The notes: generated by a model from the letters alone, not told the origin. A stretch of DNA of 64,000 bases from Cellulomonas sp. Leaf334 (GCF_001424195.1 NZ_LMOO01000001.1:974569-1038568), one strand, 5' to 3'. Positions 9,132 through 18,761 are shown, numbered from the stretch's first letter. A program made the numbers and translations.

Positions 9132-9824
9132 CTAATCGGGGTCCCGCGTCTCGGCGTCGGCGTCGTGGGTGCTGTCCGGGCCGGCGTTCCAGTCCGTCGA
9201 CGCGTCCGTCGGACCGAGGTTGTACCCGACCATCCGCCAGGACGGCGAGAAGTCGCCGCGGGTGGCCACGAGCTCGGTCCAGTGGGCGTTCAGCATGCCG
9301 GCGAAGCCGTGCCAGTCGGTGGGCATGCCGAGCAGGTCACCGACGGCGCAGCTGATGGCGGAGCCGTGCGAGACGACGACGAGGGTGTCGTCGGGGCCGA
9401 GGGCTGCGGCGTGCTCGAGGATGCCCTCCCGCACGCGCTGCGCGACCTCCGCGCGGGTCTCCGCACCGACCCCTTCCGGCTGCCCACCGGCACGCCACAC
9501 GGCGAACTCGTCGGCCCAGTCACGCCGCAGGTCGTCGCCGGTCAGGCCCTCCCAGAGCCCGAACGCCCGCTCCCGCAGGCGGGCGTCGACCGAGAGGGCG
9601 AGGCCGGCTGCTCGGGCCAGGAAGCTGGCCGTCTCGTGCGCGCGGCTGAGGTCGGACACGACGATCGCCGTCGGCTCATGTCGGGTCAGCAGCCGGGCGG
9701 CGGCGGTGCGGGCCTGCCAGCGGCCGACCGCGTCGAGCGGGATGTCCACCTGACCCTGCAGGCGCGCCTCGGAGTTGTACGCGGTCCGGCCGTGCCGGAC
9801 CAGGAGCAGACGCCCTGCCGTCAC
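9132..9824 (-). CDS. Histidine phosphatase family protein (phosphoglycerate-mutase-like)
   Basis: This 230-residue protein has the branch-1 histidine phosphatase signature LLLVRHGRTAYN at residues 6-17, where His11 is the phosphorylated residue. A second RHG-type site occurs in VVSHGSA near 155, and the acid-base region is ERAFGLWEGL. The C-terminal 25 residues are polar and probably disordered. Its GTG start overlaps the rsfS stop as GTGA (9821-9824), so it is translationally coupled. A phosphatase of this type directly after rsfS is common in actinomycetes. The substrate cannot be read from sequence; it need not be a glycolytic mutase. Confidence 0.88.
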   Translation of the reverse strand: MTAGRLLLVRHGRTAYNSEARLQGQVDIPLDAVGRWQARTAAARLLTRHEPTAIVVSDLSRAHETASFLARAAGLALSVDARLRERAFGLWEGLTGDDLRRDWADEFAVWRAGGQPEGVGAETRAEVAQRVREGILEHAAALGPDDTLVVVSHGSAISCAVGDLLGMPTDWHGFAGMLNAHWTELVATRGDFSPSWRMVGYNLGPTDASTDWNAGPDSTHDADAETRDPD

Positions 9825-10210
9825 GCGTCGGTGCCCTCGTCGGTCCCCCGCGCGTCAGCGGGGAGGTCGATCACGGGGCAGTCCTTCCACAGCCGCTCGA
9901 GGGCGTAGTACACCCGGTCCTCGGCGTGCTGGACGTGCACGACGACGTCACCGAAGTCCACGAGGACCCAGCGGCCCGCGGACTTGCCCTCGCGACGGAT
10001 CGGCTTGGCGCCGAGCTTGAACAGCGCCTCCTCGACGGCGTCGACGATGGCGCCGACCTGCCGCTCGTTGGTGCCGGACGCGATGAGGAACACGTCGGTG
10101 AGGACGAGCTGCTCGCTGACGTCGAGAGCGATGATCTCCTCGGCCTTGATGTCGGAGGCGGCACGAGCGGCCGCCACGGCCAGCTCGATCGCTCGTTCGG
10201 TCGCAGCCAC
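9821..10210 (-). CDS. rsfS: Ribosome silencing factor RsfS
   Basis: The 129-residue RsfS/YbeB/Iojap protein binds ribosomal protein L14 on the 50S subunit and blocks subunit joining when nutrients are short. The family core is visible: DVSEQLVLTDVFLIASGTN, followed by RQVGAIVDAVEEAL, GRWVLVDFGDVVVHV and YYALERLW. Length is normal, with a short acidic tail. It sits in the conserved nadD-rsfS neighbourhood, 28 bases after the disordered membrane protein and overlapping the downstream phosphatase by 4 bases. Confidence 0.95.
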   Translation of the reverse strand: MAATERAIELAVAAARAASDIKAEEIIALDVSEQLVLTDVFLIASGTNERQVGAIVDAVEEALFKLGAKPIRREGKSAGRWVLVDFGDVVVHVQHAEDRVYYALERLWKDCPVIDLPADARGTDEGTDA

Positions 10211-10238
10211 AGGTCTCCTTGGTTCGGGGGCAGGCAGG

Positions 10239-11543
10239 TCAGGCAGGTCCGGCCGGCAGGCCGGCCGTGACGTGGACGGTCGAGGGCGCCGCCGCGGTGG
10301 AGCCGGGGTCCTCTCCCGAGTTGTTGCTCAGCAGCAGGACGATGAGGAAGCCGAGCACGAAGGCGACGAGGGCCAGCACGATCAGGTGCAGCCATGTGTA
10401 CGGGTGGCGCGGACGCTCGTCGTAGTCGTCGTCATCGTCGTAGTCGTCGTCATCGTCGTGGCTGACGCCGAACCCGACCCGGTCGGGCTGGCCGGTCGAC
10501 GATGCGGCGGACGCCGGTGCGGCGGGCTCTCCCCCGGCACGCGGGGCGGGCACGGTGCCGGCGGACGACAGGCCCGTCGGGGCCCACGCAGCCGGTGCGG
10601 GAGCCGCATCCGGCGCCGGTGCGGCGGGCGCCTGGGCTCCGGACCAGCCGGGCTGCGCGGTGGGCTGCGCGGCGGGACGGCTCGTCGCGGGAGCGGCAGT
10701 CGTCCGTGCGGCCGACGGCGTGGCCTGCCACGGGGCGGGCTGGGCGGTGGGAGCCGGTGCCTGGGCGGGCTGCCACGGTGTCTGCGGCGGTGCGGAGGAC
10801 TGCGGCGCCGGGGCCTGCGGCGCGGACGGCTGCGTGCCCCACGACCCGACGGTCCCGGCTGCTGCACCGGAACCTGCTCCGGTCCAGCTCGGGCTCTCGC
10901 GTCGGACGGGCGGTGCGGCGGATCCGCTCTGCGGGGGGTTCGTCGTGCGCTCCTGCGACGGCGACCACCCGGCGCCCGGCGCGGCCGGACCGGCCGGCTC
11001 GGCACTGCGCTGACCCCACTGCCCCGGAGCGCCGGACGAGGGCGCCGGACGGGAGGTGGCCGGGCTGCTCGGGGCGGGGGCGGCGGGGCGGGACGCCGCC
11101 GGGGGCCGCGAGATGGCGGGAGCGGTGCTGGAGGGCGCCTGACGGGGCGGGGTCGGCGGGGCGGCGGGGCGGCTGGTCGGCGAGGCGGCCGGGCGGCTGG
11201 TCGGCGGTGCGGCCGGGCGGCTGGGCGCCGGAGCGGCCGGCGGCTGCGTCGACCAGGCGGGGGTTCCGGCGCTGGCCGGGGCCGGACGCGAGCTCGTCGG
11301 GTCGAGCGACGTGTCGCGGATGGACCGCCGAGAGCGGCTGGCGTCGGCCGCGGTCCCGCGAGGCGGGGTGTCCTCGGCTCCGCTCGGCCCGCGCATGGCA
11401 CGACGGGAGACGGGGGCGTCCGGACGTGCAGGGGTCCCCTGCGCTGCAGCGGACCCGGGGTCGGGTGCGCCGCCCTGGACGTCACCCGTCTCAGGGTTGC
11501 GATGGAGCTCGCGACGGCGTCGCCGCTCTCCCGGTTCACTCAT
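10239..11543 (-). CDS. Disordered Pro/Ala-rich protein with a single C-terminal membrane helix
   Basis: This 434-residue protein of unrecognised family begins highly basic ([17 protein letters not shown]), continues as about 300 residues of Pro/Ala/Ser/Gln-rich low complexity with repeated SRPAAPPT units, then a double acidic repeat (DDDDDY twice), one transmembrane helix ([20 protein letters not shown]) and about 30 residues outside. The topology suggests a long cytoplasmic tail and a short outer tail. Its ATG overlaps the nadD stop as ATGA, and rsfS follows. Actinomycetes often have a poorly conserved membrane protein at this position. The function is unknown, and strong low complexity limits homology calls. 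Confidence 0.75.
   Translation of the reverse strand: MSEPGERRRRRELHRNPETGDVQGGAPDPGSAAAQGTPARPDAPVSRRAMRGPSGAEDTPPRGTAADASRSRRSIRDTSLDPTSSRPAPASAGTPAWSTQPPAAPAPSRPAAPPTSRPAASPTSRPAAPPTPPRQAPSSTAPAISRPPAASRPAAPAPSSPATSRPAPSSGAPGQWGQRSAEPAGPAAPGAGWSPSQERTTNPPQSGSAAPPVRRESPSWTGAGSGAAAGTVGSWGTQPSAPQAPAPQSSAPPQTPWQPAQAPAPTAQPAPWQATPSAARTTAAPATSRPAAQPTAQPGWSGAQAPAAPAPDAAPAPAAWAPTGLSSAGTVPAPRAGGEPAAPASAASSTGQPDRVGFGVSHDDDDDYDDDDDYDERPRHPYTWLHLIVLALVAFVLGFLIVLLLSNNSGEDPGSTAAAPSTVHVTAGLPAGPA
10421..10456 (-). repeat. 18-bp perfect tandem repeat, two copies
   Basis: Two identical 18-bp units (10421-10438 and 10439-10456) encode the acidic hexapeptide unit DDDDDY (in another phase) just before the membrane helix of the disordered protein. 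The period is a multiple of three, so gain or loss of a unit keeps the frame. Confidence 0.85.
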
Positions 11544-12154
11544 GACTGACCTCGATACAACCTGTGCTTGGCGATGTACTGGACGACCCCGTCGGGGACG
11601 AGGTACCAGACGGGCTGCCCGGCGTGGGCACGTGCGCGGACGTCGGTCGAGGAGATCGCCAGTGCGGGGACCTCCAGGACGTGCACACGATCACCGGGGA
11701 GCCCGTCGACCGACAGTGCGTGCCCGGGGCGGGTGACCGCCACGAACTGCGCCATCGAGAAGAGCTCGTCGGCATCCTTCCACGTCAGGATCTGTGCGAT
11801 GGCGTCCGCACCTGTGATGAAGAGGAGTTCGGCGTCGGGGCGTGCAGTCTTGAGGTCACGGAGGGTATCCACGGTGTACGTCACACCCGAGCGGTCCACG
11901 TCGACACGGCTGACCGTGAACCGTGGGTTCGACGCGGTGGCGATGACCGTCATCAGGTAGCGGTGCTCGGCGGTCGTGACGTCCTGGTCCAGCTTGAACG
12001 TCGGCTGGCCCGTCGGGACGAAGACGACCTCGTCGAGGTCGAAACGCGCGGCGACCTCGCTCGCGGCGACCAGGTGACCGTGGTGGACGGGGTCGAACGT
12101 GCCGCCCATCACCCCCAGACGGGTCCTGTGCGTCCTGCGAGGCCGCTCGGTCAT
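11540..12154 (-). CDS. nadD: Nicotinate-nucleotide adenylyltransferase NadD
   Basis: Transfers AMP from ATP to nicotinate mononucleotide to give deamido-NAD, the penultimate step of NAD synthesis. The 204-residue sequence shows the HxGH nucleotidyltransferase motif in [10 protein letters not shown] (18-27) and the second signature ISSTDVR (167-173). Length is normal. The start ATG 12154 gives a short basic leader before the core strand. It lies 26 bases after the 50-residue membrane protein and overlaps the next gene by ATGA. Confidence 0.96.
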   Translation of the reverse strand: MTERPRRTHRTRLGVMGGTFDPVHHGHLVAASEVAARFDLDEVVFVPTGQPTFKLDQDVTTAEHRYLMTVIATASNPRFTVSRVDVDRSGVTYTVDTLRDLKTARPDAELLFITGADAIAQILTWKDADELFSMAQFVAVTRPGHALSVDGLPGDRVHVLEVPALAISSTDVRARAHAGQPVWYLVPDGVVQYIAKHRLYRGQS

Positions 12155-12180
12155 CTGTTCGGTGCCTTCCGGTCCGTCGG

Positions 12181-12333
12181 TCAGTGGCGCGTCCCGACAC
12201 TCCGGAAGGCGAACGTGATGAGCAGCATGGCGACGAGACCGACGAACGCACCGACGCCGAACACCACGGGCGGGAACGGCAGCTCGTTGGTGTGCTCGGC
12301 GGCCTCAGCAGCGGCGATCAGGGCAGCGTGCAC
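12181..12333 (-). CDS. Conserved 50-residue single-pass membrane protein
   Basis: The GTG at 12333 is preceded by a strong GGAGG six bases upstream. It opens a 50-residue frame ending at TGA 12181. The peptide has a short amphipathic alanine-rich start, the motif [11 protein letters not shown] and then one transmembrane helix ([16 protein letters not shown]), ending basic (RSVGTRH). I recall very similar short proteins with a LPFPP-then-helix layout at this position between proA and nadD in other actinobacteria; their role is not known to me. Codon use (G/C in third positions) matches a coding sequence. Confidence 0.75.
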   Translation of the reverse strand: MHAALIAAAEAAEHTNELPFPPVVFGVGAFVGLVAMLLITFAFRSVGTRH

Positions 12334-12387
12334 GTCAATCCTCCAAGGTGGGCGAGAGCCCTCAGTGTCGCACGGTCGGCTGTGCGA

Positions 12388-13695
12388 TCAGGGTCGTACG
12401 TGCCCGTCTCCGTGCACGATCCACTTCGTGGTGGTGAGCTCGGAGAGGCCCATCGGCCCCCGCGCGTGCAGCTTCTGCGTCGAGATGCCGATCTCGGCTC
12501 CCAGGCCCAGCTGACCGCCGTCCGTGAACCGCGTCGACGCGTTGACCATGACGGCCGCGGAGTCCACCTCGGCGACGAACCGTTCCGACGCCGCGAGGTC
12601 CCGCGTGACGATCGCCTCGGTGTGCCCGGAGCTCCACTCACGGATGTGCTCCAGAGCCTCGTCGAGCGAGTCCACCACCCGGACCGCGAGGTCGAGCGAG
12701 AGGTACTCGGTCGCCCAGTCCTCGTCGGTCGCGGGCACGCAGGACACCTCGTCGGGCGCCAGGGCGAGGGTCGCCTCGTCGCCGTGGATCGTCACGCCCG
12801 CGTCGGCGAGCATCGCCAAGGCGACCGGCAGGAACTCGTCGGCGACCGCCTGGTGCACGAGCAGCGTCTCCGCGGCGTTGCAGACGCCGACGCGCTGCGT
12901 CTTGGAGTTCAGCAGGATCGGGATGGCGACGGCGAGGTCGGCCGTCTCGTCGACGTAGACGTGCACGTTGCCGACGCCGGTCTCCACGACCGGCACCGTC
13001 GACTCGCGCACGACCGTCCGGATGAGGTCCGCCCCGCCACGAGGGACGAGCACGTCCACCAGGCCACGGGCGTGCATGAGCGCCACGGCGCCCTCCCGCC
13101 CCCACGCGTCGATGGACTGGACGAGCGCGCCGGGCAGGCGTTGCGCGACGAGGGCCTGCGACAGGACGTCGACGATCACCTCGTTGCTCGCCGCCGCCGC
13201 CGAGCCGCCCCGCAGGATGACGGCGTTGCCGCTCTTCAGCGCGAGCCCGGCGGCGTCGACGGTCACGTTGGGCCGCGCCTCGTAGATCATGCCGACCACA
13301 CCCATCGGCACCCGGACCTGACGCATCCGCAGGCCGTTCGGCAGGGTCTGGCCGCGCACGACCTCCCCCACCGGGTCCGGCAGGGCAGCCAGCTCCCGCA
13401 GCGCGTCCGCGATCGCCACGATGCGCTCGGGCGTCAGGGCGAGCCGGTCCAGCAGTCCCGCGGAGGTGCCGTTCGCCCGGCCGCGCTCGAGGTCCACGGC
13501 GTTGGCGGCGACGATCTCGGGGGTAGCCGCGACGAGCGCGTCGGCCATCGCGCGCAGCGCGGTGTCCTTGGTCGCGCGGGTGGCGGTGGCGAGCCGACGG
13601 GAGGCGACCTTGGCCCGCTCGGCGACCGCACGGACCTGCGCGGTCACGTCCGTCTCGGCTGTCGTCTGCACCGGCTGGTCGAGCGACGTCGTCAT
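12388..13695 (-). CDS. proA: Gamma-glutamyl phosphate reductase ProA
   Basis: NADPH-dependent reduction of gamma-glutamyl phosphate to glutamate semialdehyde in proline synthesis. Translation from ATG 13695 gives 435 residues. Key parts are the nucleotide-binding region with [16 protein letters not shown] (about 134-149), [10 protein letters not shown] (155-164) and the catalytic cysteine Cys272 in [13 protein letters not shown]. The C-terminus contains [18 protein letters not shown], typical of the family. The frame is open further upstream, but ATG 13695 (MTTSLDQ) fits the family start. It follows proB by 68 bases in one transcription unit. Confidence 0.96.
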   Translation of the reverse strand: MTTSLDQPVQTTAETDVTAQVRAVAERAKVASRRLATATRATKDTALRAMADALVAATPEIVAANAVDLERGRANGTSAGLLDRLALTPERIVAIADALRELAALPDPVGEVVRGQTLPNGLRMRQVRVPMGVVGMIYEARPNVTVDAAGLALKSGNAVILRGGSAAAASNEVIVDVLSQALVAQRLPGALVQSIDAWGREGAVALMHARGLVDVLVPRGGADLIRTVVRESTVPVVETGVGNVHVYVDETADLAVAIPILLNSKTQRVGVCNAAETLLVHQAVADEFLPVALAMLADAGVTIHGDEATLALAPDEVSCVPATDEDWATEYLSLDLAVRVVDSLDEALEHIREWSSGHTEAIVTRDLAASERFVAEVDSAAVMVNASTRFTDGGQLGLGAEIGISTQKLHARGPMGLSELTTTKWIVHGDGHVRP

Positions 13696-13763
13696 CCGAC
13701 CAGGGTAGTCCCGGCGCCGCGGAGGCCGACGGCCCGTCTCAGACCGCCACGTCCGTGCGCTGG

Positions 13764-14924
13764 TCAGCGGCGTCTGCGGACCAGGACCAGGTCGTCGCGG
13801 TGGACCAGCTCGCGGTCGTAACCCGGGCCCAGCGACGCGCGCAGCTCGGAGGTCGAGCGGCCCAGGAGCGGCGGCACCTCGTCGGCGTCGTACGAGACGA
13901 GCCCGCGCGCCACGAGGAGTCCGTCCGGGCCGACGAGCTCGACGGGGTCGCCGGCTTCGAACGTGCCCTCGACCCCGGTCACCCCGGCGGGCAGCAACGA
14001 CGTCCCCCGCTCCAGCACGGCCCGTACGGCGCCTGCGTCGAGCATCAGCCGCCCGCGCGTGTTGGCAGCGTGCGCGAGCCAGAGGCGACGGATCGACGTC
14101 CGCCGGCCGGTCGCGGTGAACCACGTCCCGACGTCCTGCCCGGCCAGCGCCTGCGCGGCCTGCGCGGCGGACGTGAGGACGACGGGCACCCCGGACTGCG
14201 TCGCGATGGCGACCGACTCCAGCTTGGTCACCATCCCCCCGGTGCCGACGGCGCTGCCACGCGAGGCGACGTCGATGCCCTCGAGGTCCTGCGCGTGGAC
14301 CACGGACGCGATGCGCCGGGACCCGTCGCGCGACGGCGGGCCGGTGTAGAGGGAGTCGACGTCGCTGAGCAGGAGCAACGCGTCGGCGTGCACCAGGTGC
14401 GAGACCAGCGCGGCCAGACGGTCGTTGTCCCCGAACCGGATCTCGTCGGTGGCCACGGCGTCGTTCTCGTTGATGACGGGCACGATCCCGAGGTCGAGCA
14501 GCCGGGTCAGTGCGCGGTGCGCGTTGCGGTAGTGCACCCGCCGGACGGTGTCGTCGGCGGTCAGCAGCACCTGCCCGACCTGCAGCCCGTACCGCGCGAA
14601 CGCGGCGGTGTAGTGCGCGACGAGCAGCCCCTGACCGACGGAGGCCGCTGCCTGCTGGGTCGCCAGGTCCCGCGGCCTGGTGGCCAGCCCGAGCGGGCCG
14701 AGACCCGCGGCGATCGCGCCGGACGACACCAGCACGACCTGCCCGCCGGCGGCCCGGCGCGCAGCCAGCACGTCGACCAGGGCGTTCAGCCGCTCCGGGG
14801 CGAGCCGACCGTCCGGCCCGGTCAGCGACGACGAGCCGATCTTGACGACCACCCGGGACGCCGAGACCAGCTGCTGGCGGTCCTGCAGGGCGTCGACGGT
14901 CACGTCCCGCATTCTGCCGCGCAC
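13764..14924 (-). CDS. proB: Glutamate 5-kinase ProB
   Basis: Phosphorylates glutamate at the gamma carboxyl, the first step of proline synthesis. Residues about 24-280 are the amino-acid-kinase domain: [10 protein letters not shown] (25-34), VSSGAIAAG (67-75), INENDAVA (151-158), [11 protein letters not shown] and [17 protein letters not shown]-terminal PUA domain (about 290-380) contains [13 protein letters not shown]. The start could be ATG 14924 or ATG 14912 ([10 protein letters not shown]). The product and the ProA protein form the two-step route. Feedback inhibition by proline is typical of the family, but residues for it were not checked. Confidence 0.95.
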   Translation of the reverse strand: MRGRMRDVTVDALQDRQQLVSASRVVVKIGSSSLTGPDGRLAPERLNALVDVLAARRAAGGQVVLVSSGAIAAGLGPLGLATRPRDLATQQAAASVGQGLLVAHYTAAFARYGLQVGQVLLTADDTVRRVHYRNAHRALTRLLDLGIVPVINENDAVATDEIRFGDNDRLAALVSHLVHADALLLLSDVDSLYTGPPSRDGSRRIASVVHAQDLEGIDVASRGSAVGTGGMVTKLESVAIATQSGVPVVLTSAAQAAQALAGQDVGTWFTATGRRTSIRRLWLAHAANTRGRLMLDAGAVRAVLERGTSLLPAGVTGVEGTFEAGDPVELVGPDGLLVARGLVSYDADEVPPLLGRSTSELRASLGPGYDRELVHRDDLVLVRRRR

Positions 14925-14961
14925 ACGCCGCGGGTCACGCGCTTATCCGGGGACCGGACGA

Positions 14962-16485
14962 TCAGCTCTCCGCCGCGTCGGTCCAGACGCCGGCCTCGCG
15001 CTCGGTCCACAGCTCCTCGCGCGCCTCCGTCTTGGCGTCCATGCGCTCCTTGTACTCCTGGCGCTTCTCGCCGCGCGTCGGGCGCGAGTGGTCCTCGAGC
15101 CGCAGGTCGACACCGCGCGGCCCACCGAGGAACTCGGACCCGGTCATGAGCGTGGGCTCCCAGTCGAACACCACAGCGTTGTGCTCCGGGCCGATGCGCA
15201 CCTCGTCGCCGGCGACGGCACCCGTCGCGAACAGCTTGTCCTCGACGCCCAGCCGCGCCAGCCGGTCGGCCAGGTAGCCCACGGCCTCGTCGTTGGAGAA
15301 GTCGGTCTGGCGCACCCAGCGCTCGGGCTTCTCGCCGCGCACCCAGAAGTACACGCCCTGACCCTCGACCTCGCGGCGCGTCACGGTGAACCCGGCGTCG
15401 TCCACGGCCTTGGGACGCAGCACGACGCGGGTGTTCTCCGGCGCAGGCGCGTCGCGACGGGCCTTGTCGACGATCTCCCCGAGCGCGAACGTCAGCGGAC
15501 GCAGACCCTCGTGGCTCGCGGTCGACACCTCGAACACGCGGAACCCGCGGGCCTCGAGGTCGGGCTTGACCAGCTCGGCGAGCTCACGTGCCTCGGGGAC
15601 GTCGATCTTGTTGAGCACGACGATCTGCGGCCGCTCCAGGAGCGGCACACGACCACCCTCGATGCTCAGGTCGCCGGCGTAGGTCCGCAGCTCGACCTCG
15701 ATGTCCTCGAGGTCCGAGAGCGGGTCGCGGTCGGGCTCGAGCGTCGCGCAGTCGAGCACGTGCACGAGGACGGCGCAGCGCTCGATGTGCCGCAGGAACT
15801 CCAGGCCCAGGCCACGCCCCTCGGACGCGCCCGGGATGAGGCCGGGGACGTCGGCGACGGTGTACCGCGCACTGCCCGCCTGGACGACTCCCAGGTTGGG
15901 GACCAGCGTCGTGAAGGGGTAGTCGGCGATCTTCGGCCGGGCCGCGGAGATCGCGGCGACGAGGCTCGACTTGCCGGCACTCGGGTACCCGACGAGCGCG
16001 ACGTCGGCGATCGTCTTGAGCTCGAGGACGATGTCCTGCTCGGTGCCGGGCTCGCCGAGCAGCGCGAAGCCGGGTGCCTTGCGACGCTGCGAGGCGAGCG
16101 CGGCGTTGCCGAGCCCACCGCGACCGCCGGCAGCCGCCACGTACTCGGCGCCCACGCCGACGAGGTCGGCGAGCACGGTGCCGTCGGGAGCCTTCACGAC
16201 GGTGCCGTCCGGGACACCGAGCACCAGGTCGGTGCCGGTGGAGCCGGAGCGGTGGTCACCCATGCCCTGCGTCCCCGACGGGGCGTGCCGGTGGGGCGAG
16301 TGGTGGTAGTCGAGCAGCGTGGTGACCTGCGGGTCGACCGCGATGATCACCGAGCCGCCGTTGCCGCCGTTGCCCCCGTCGGGGCCGGCGAGCGGCTTGA
16401 ACTTCTCCCGGTGGATGGACGCACAACCGTGCCCACCGTCACCGCCGGTCGCATGCAGCACGACCCGGTCGACGAATGTCACCAC
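14962..16485 (-). CDS. obgE: Obg GTPase (CgtA)
   Basis: Ribosome-associated GTPase of 50S assembly and stringent response. The glycine-rich Obg domain (1-158) includes [10 protein letters not shown]. The G domain contains G1 GYPSAGKS (166-173), the switch I region [10 protein letters not shown]3 DVPGLI (212-217) and G4 NKID (292-295). A C-terminal OCT domain (about 350-430) is followed by a charged tail of about 70 residues rich in Lys/Glu/Arg, as seen in other actinobacterial Obg proteins. It sits in the classic rplU-rpmA-obg order, with an intervening hairpin terminator that probably attenuates read-through from rpmA. Confidence 0.96.
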   Translation of the reverse strand: MVTFVDRVVLHATGGDGGHGCASIHREKFKPLAGPDGGNGGNGGSVIIAVDPQVTTLLDYHHSPHRHAPSGTQGMGDHRSGSTGTDLVLGVPDGTVVKAPDGTVLADLVGVGAEYVAAAGGRGGLGNAALASQRRKAPGFALLGEPGTEQDIVLELKTIADVALVGYPSAGKSSLVAAISAARPKIADYPFTTLVPNLGVVQAGSARYTVADVPGLIPGASEGRGLGLEFLRHIERCAVLVHVLDCATLEPDRDPLSDLEDIEVELRTYAGDLSIEGGRVPLLERPQIVVLNKIDVPEARELAELVKPDLEARGFRVFEVSTASHEGLRPLTFALGEIVDKARRDAPAPENTRVVLRPKAVDDAGFTVTRREVEGQGVYFWVRGEKPERWVRQTDFSNDEAVGYLADRLARLGVEDKLFATGAVAGDEVRIGPEHNAVVFDWEPTLMTGSEFLGGPRGVDLRLEDHSRPTRGEKRQEYKERMDAKTEAREELWTEREAGVWTDAAES

Positions 16486-16529
16486 GGCTGAACCTCCCTC
16501 GCATTGCTACATCTCGATACTCACACGCA

Positions 16530-16560
16530 GAAGGGGCGCACCGCACCGGTGCGCCCCTTC
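16530..16560 (-). terminator. Hairpin between rpmA and obg
   Basis: A perfect 14-bp inverted repeat (GAAGGGGCGCACCG and its complement) with a 3-base loop lies 45 bases after the rpmA stop and upstream of obg. There is no long U-run, as usual for actinomycete hairpin terminators. It may act as a partial terminator that lowers obg expression relative to the ribosomal protein genes. Confidence 0.75.
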
Positions 16561-16604
16561 CACGAATGACCCGACGCGGACCGATGCCGCATCGTCCTGA
16601 AAAC

Positions 16605-16865
16605 TCAGACCTCGGCCGCCACGACGATGTCGATGACCTTGCGGCCACGGCGCGTCCCGAAGGTCACGGCGCCAGGGGCGAGGGCGAACAGCGTGTCGTC
16701 GCCGCCACGGCCGACGTTCACGCCGGGGTGGAAGTGCGTGCCGCGCTGGCGGACGATGATCTCGCCGGCCTTGACGACCTGGCCACCGAAGCGCTTGACG
16801 CCCAGACGCTGGGCGTTCGAGTCGCGACCGTTGCGCGAGGAGCTCGCGCCCTTCTTGTGTGCCAT
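16605..16865 (-). CDS. rpmA: 50S ribosomal protein L27
   Basis: The 86-residue L27 begins [20 protein letters not shown], the conserved N-terminus that reaches the peptidyl-transferase centre. It continues with [20 protein letters not shown] and [11 protein letters not shown], the family core. The frame is open upstream to 16904, but ATG 16865 gives the canonical protein; there is no N-terminal leader of the Firmicutes type that would need cleavage. It is cotranscribed with rplU, 61 bases upstream. Confidence 0.97.
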   Translation of the reverse strand: MAHKKGASSSRNGRDSNAQRLGVKRFGGQVVKAGEIIVRQRGTHFHPGVNVGRGGDDTLFALAPGAVTFGTRRGRKVIDIVVAAEV

Positions 16866-16926
16866 GACGAACCTGCTTTCGTGCTCAGAGAGTGGGGTCC
16901 GCAACCTGCCGGCCGCGGCGCGGGAA

Positions 16927-17247
16927 TCAGGAGATCTCGGTGACCTTCAGGCGGGTCAGCTTCTGGCGGTGACCCTGGCGCTTGCGGTAGCCGGTCTTGT
17001 TCTTGTACTTGAGGATGTCGATCTTGGGACCCTTCTCGTCCCGCACGACCTCCGCCGTCACCTTCACCTTGGCCAGCGCCTTGGCGTCGGTGGTGACCTT
17101 CTCACCGTCGACGAGCAGCAGGGCGGTCAGCTCGATGGTCGACCCGGCCTGCGCGGCGAGGCGGTCGACGACGACGACGTCGCCCACCGCGACCTTCTCC
17201 TGGCGGCCGCCAGCCTTCACGATCGCGTACACCACGTTGCTGCTCAT
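16927..17247 (-). CDS. rplU: 50S ribosomal protein L21
   Basis: The 106-residue L21 starts with [19 protein letters not shown], the conserved beta-barrel opening, and ends in the basic rRNA-binding segment [17 protein letters not shown]. It is the first gene of the rplU-rpmA-obg-pro-nadD run. Its promoter at 17410-17438 leaves an untranslated leader of about 155 bases, which could hold an autogenous control structure; none is proved here. Confidence 0.97.
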   Translation of the reverse strand: MSSNVVYAIVKAGGRQEKVAVGDVVVVDRLAAQAGSTIELTALLLVDGEKVTTDAKALAKVKVTAEVVRDEKGPKIDILKYKNKTGYRKRQGHRQKLTRLKVTEIS

Positions 17248-17409
17248 CTCTGCTCGTCGAACTGCCTAGGTCACTAACGCTCTGGGTGCGCCCTGCCTGC
17301 GCCCGCGCACATCCCGCTGCCACCGGTTGTCGCCGGTCCCGTGGGGGTTCGCGTCGGCGCCGCTGCGGCGGCACACCTGACCAGCGCGCACACGACGCGC
17401 CGACGTTCT

Positions 17410-17438
17410 AGGGTACGGACCGCACGCCGCAGGGTCAA
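17410..17438 (-). promoter_or_regulatory. Likely housekeeping-sigma promoter of rplU
   Basis: On the minus strand a -35 element TTGACC (17438-17433) is followed by a 17-base spacer and a -10 element TACCCT (17415-17410). The -35 overlaps the stop codon of the tetR gene, so transcription of tetR must pass directly into this promoter. Confidence 0.65.
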
Positions 17439-18043
17439 ACGTGGCCGTGCCGCGACAGGTCCGACGTGACGGAACGCACGTCGCCCGCGGCGAGCCGCGA
17501 CTCCAGCCCGCGCACGATCACGTCGACACCGAAGGCGAACCGCTCCTCGACGTCCTCGCCGACGCCCGGCGGTTGCGCCTGCTCCTCCACCGCGAACCCC
17601 TGCACGAACGCGAGCAGCGTCCCCCAGCCGCGCGTCGCGTCGGGCACCGAGAAGCCGGCGTCGACGAGGATCGACAGCGGCAGCTCGACCCACCCGGCCA
17701 GCCGCTCGTCGGCGAGGTAGGTCCCGCTGAACACCCGGGCGCCGTCCCGGCGGGCCAGCAGCGCCGCGCGGAACCGGTCGGCCGAGAGCTGCACGCAGTC
17801 CTGCCACGGCTCCCCCGCCAGCGCGGCGAGCTCGTCGTTCGCCTGGTCGATGAGGTCCCGGAGCATGGTCGTCGCCATCTCGTCGAGCAGCGCCGCCTTG
17901 CTGGGTACGTGCCAGTACAGCGCCGCGGCCTGCACCCCGAGGTCGCTCGCCAGCCGGCGGAGCGTGAGCCCGTCCAACCCGACCTCGTCGAGCAGGTCGA
18001 GGGCGCGCCGGACGATCCGCTCGCGATCCAGTCGCTGCGCCAT
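17435..18043 (-). CDS. TetR-family transcriptional regulator
   Basis: A 202-residue repressor-type protein. The N-terminal helix-turn-helix (about 8-58) includes LTLRRLASDLGVQAAALYWH and the typical YWHVPSKAALLDEM. The C-terminal part (about 75-195) is the ligand-binding domain resembling the tetracycline-repressor C-terminal family. It is divergent from an NAD(P)H oxidoreductase, separated by 97 bases holding three copies of one half-site, so it probably controls that gene and itself. The ligand is unknown. Confidence 0.9.
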   Translation of the reverse strand: MAQRLDRERIVRRALDLLDEVGLDGLTLRRLASDLGVQAAALYWHVPSKAALLDEMATTMLRDLIDQANDELAALAGEPWQDCVQLSADRFRAALLARRDGARVFSGTYLADERLAGWVELPLSILVDAGFSVPDATRGWGTLLAFVQGFAVEEQAQPPGVGEDVEERFAFGVDVIVRGLESRLAAGDVRSVTSDLSRHGHV

Positions 18044-18075
18044 CCCACCGCCCTCCCCTCAGGTACCGCCCCACC

Positions 18076-18131
18076 TTGACAACTGAACGGCGTTAAATCA
18101 ATCTAACAGCGTTCAAGTTAACACCGTTCAA
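18076..18131. promoter_or_regulatory. Shared tetR/oxidoreductase operator region
   Basis: Three copies of one half-site lie between the divergent genes: TAACAGCGTTCAA (18104-18116), TAACACCGTTCAA (18119-18131), spaced 15 bases apart in direct orientation, and the inverted GAACGGCGTTA (18085-18095). The pair GAACGNNGTTA...TAACNNCGTTC is a perfect inverted repeat with an 8-base centre. A TTGACA hexamer (18076-18081) can serve as a -35 for the rightward gene. The arrangement suggests binding by the neighbouring TetR protein; that is inference. Confidence 0.7.
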
Positions 18132-18140
18132 GGAGCCCCC

Positions 18141-18761
18141 GTGCGCACGATGGTCGTCGTCAACCACCCCTACGAGGGCAGCTTCTGCCACGCGCTCGCC
18201 GACGCTGCGGTGCAGGGCGCGCGGCGGGCCGGACGCGAGGTGGACCTGCTCGACCTCGACGCCTCGGGCTTCGACCCGGTCATGCGCCGCGCGGACCTGG
18301 CGGCCTGGCGCGCCCACACCACCATCGACCCGGTCGTCGCGGACCTGCAGCGCCGGATCGACGCCGCGGACCACCTCGTCCTGGTGCACCCCGTCTGGTG
18401 GGAGACCGCACCGGCGGTGATGAAGGGCTTCATCGACAAGGTGCTGGTGCCCGGCTGGGCCTACGACGACGGCATCCTCGGTCTGCCCCGGGCACGGTTC
18501 GTCCGGCTCCAGCGCGTCACCGTGGCGACGACCATGGCGACCCCGGGACCCGCGTACCGATGGGTGTTCGGCAACACCGCGCAGAAGGCGTCCGTCCGCG
18601 GGGTCTGGCACAAGATGGGTGTGCCGGCGCGGTGGCTGAGCCACCCGCGCGTGGCCGAGGTGTCCCCGCAGCGACGGGCGCGGTGGCTCACGCGCATGGA
18701 GGACCGGGTCGCCGGCGTGCGGCTCGCACCGCGCGACGAGGCGCTCGTGCCGGTCGGCTGA
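18141..18761 (+). CDS. NAD(P)H-dependent oxidoreductase, flavodoxin-like quinone reductase family
   Basis: A 206-residue flavodoxin-fold protein related to NQO1/KefF/MdaB enzymes, which reduce quinones with NAD(P)H and bound flavin. It shows the N-terminal strand MVVVNHPYEGSFCHAL (phosphate loop), LVLVHPVWWETAPAVMKGF (about 79-97) with the WW-containing FMN-binding loop, and FIDKVLVPGWAY. Start GTG 18141 follows AAGGAG. It is probably induced under the divergent TetR regulator by an electrophile or quinone; the ligand is not known. Confidence 0.88.
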   Translation: MRTMVVVNHPYEGSFCHALADAAVQGARRAGREVDLLDLDASGFDPVMRRADLAAWRAHTTIDPVVADLQRRIDAADHLVLVHPVWWETAPAVMKGFIDKVLVPGWAYDDGILGLPRARFVRLQRVTVATTMATPGPAYRWVFGNTAQKASVRGVWHKMGVPARWLSHPRVAEVSPQRRARWLTRMEDRVAGVRLAPRDEALVPVG

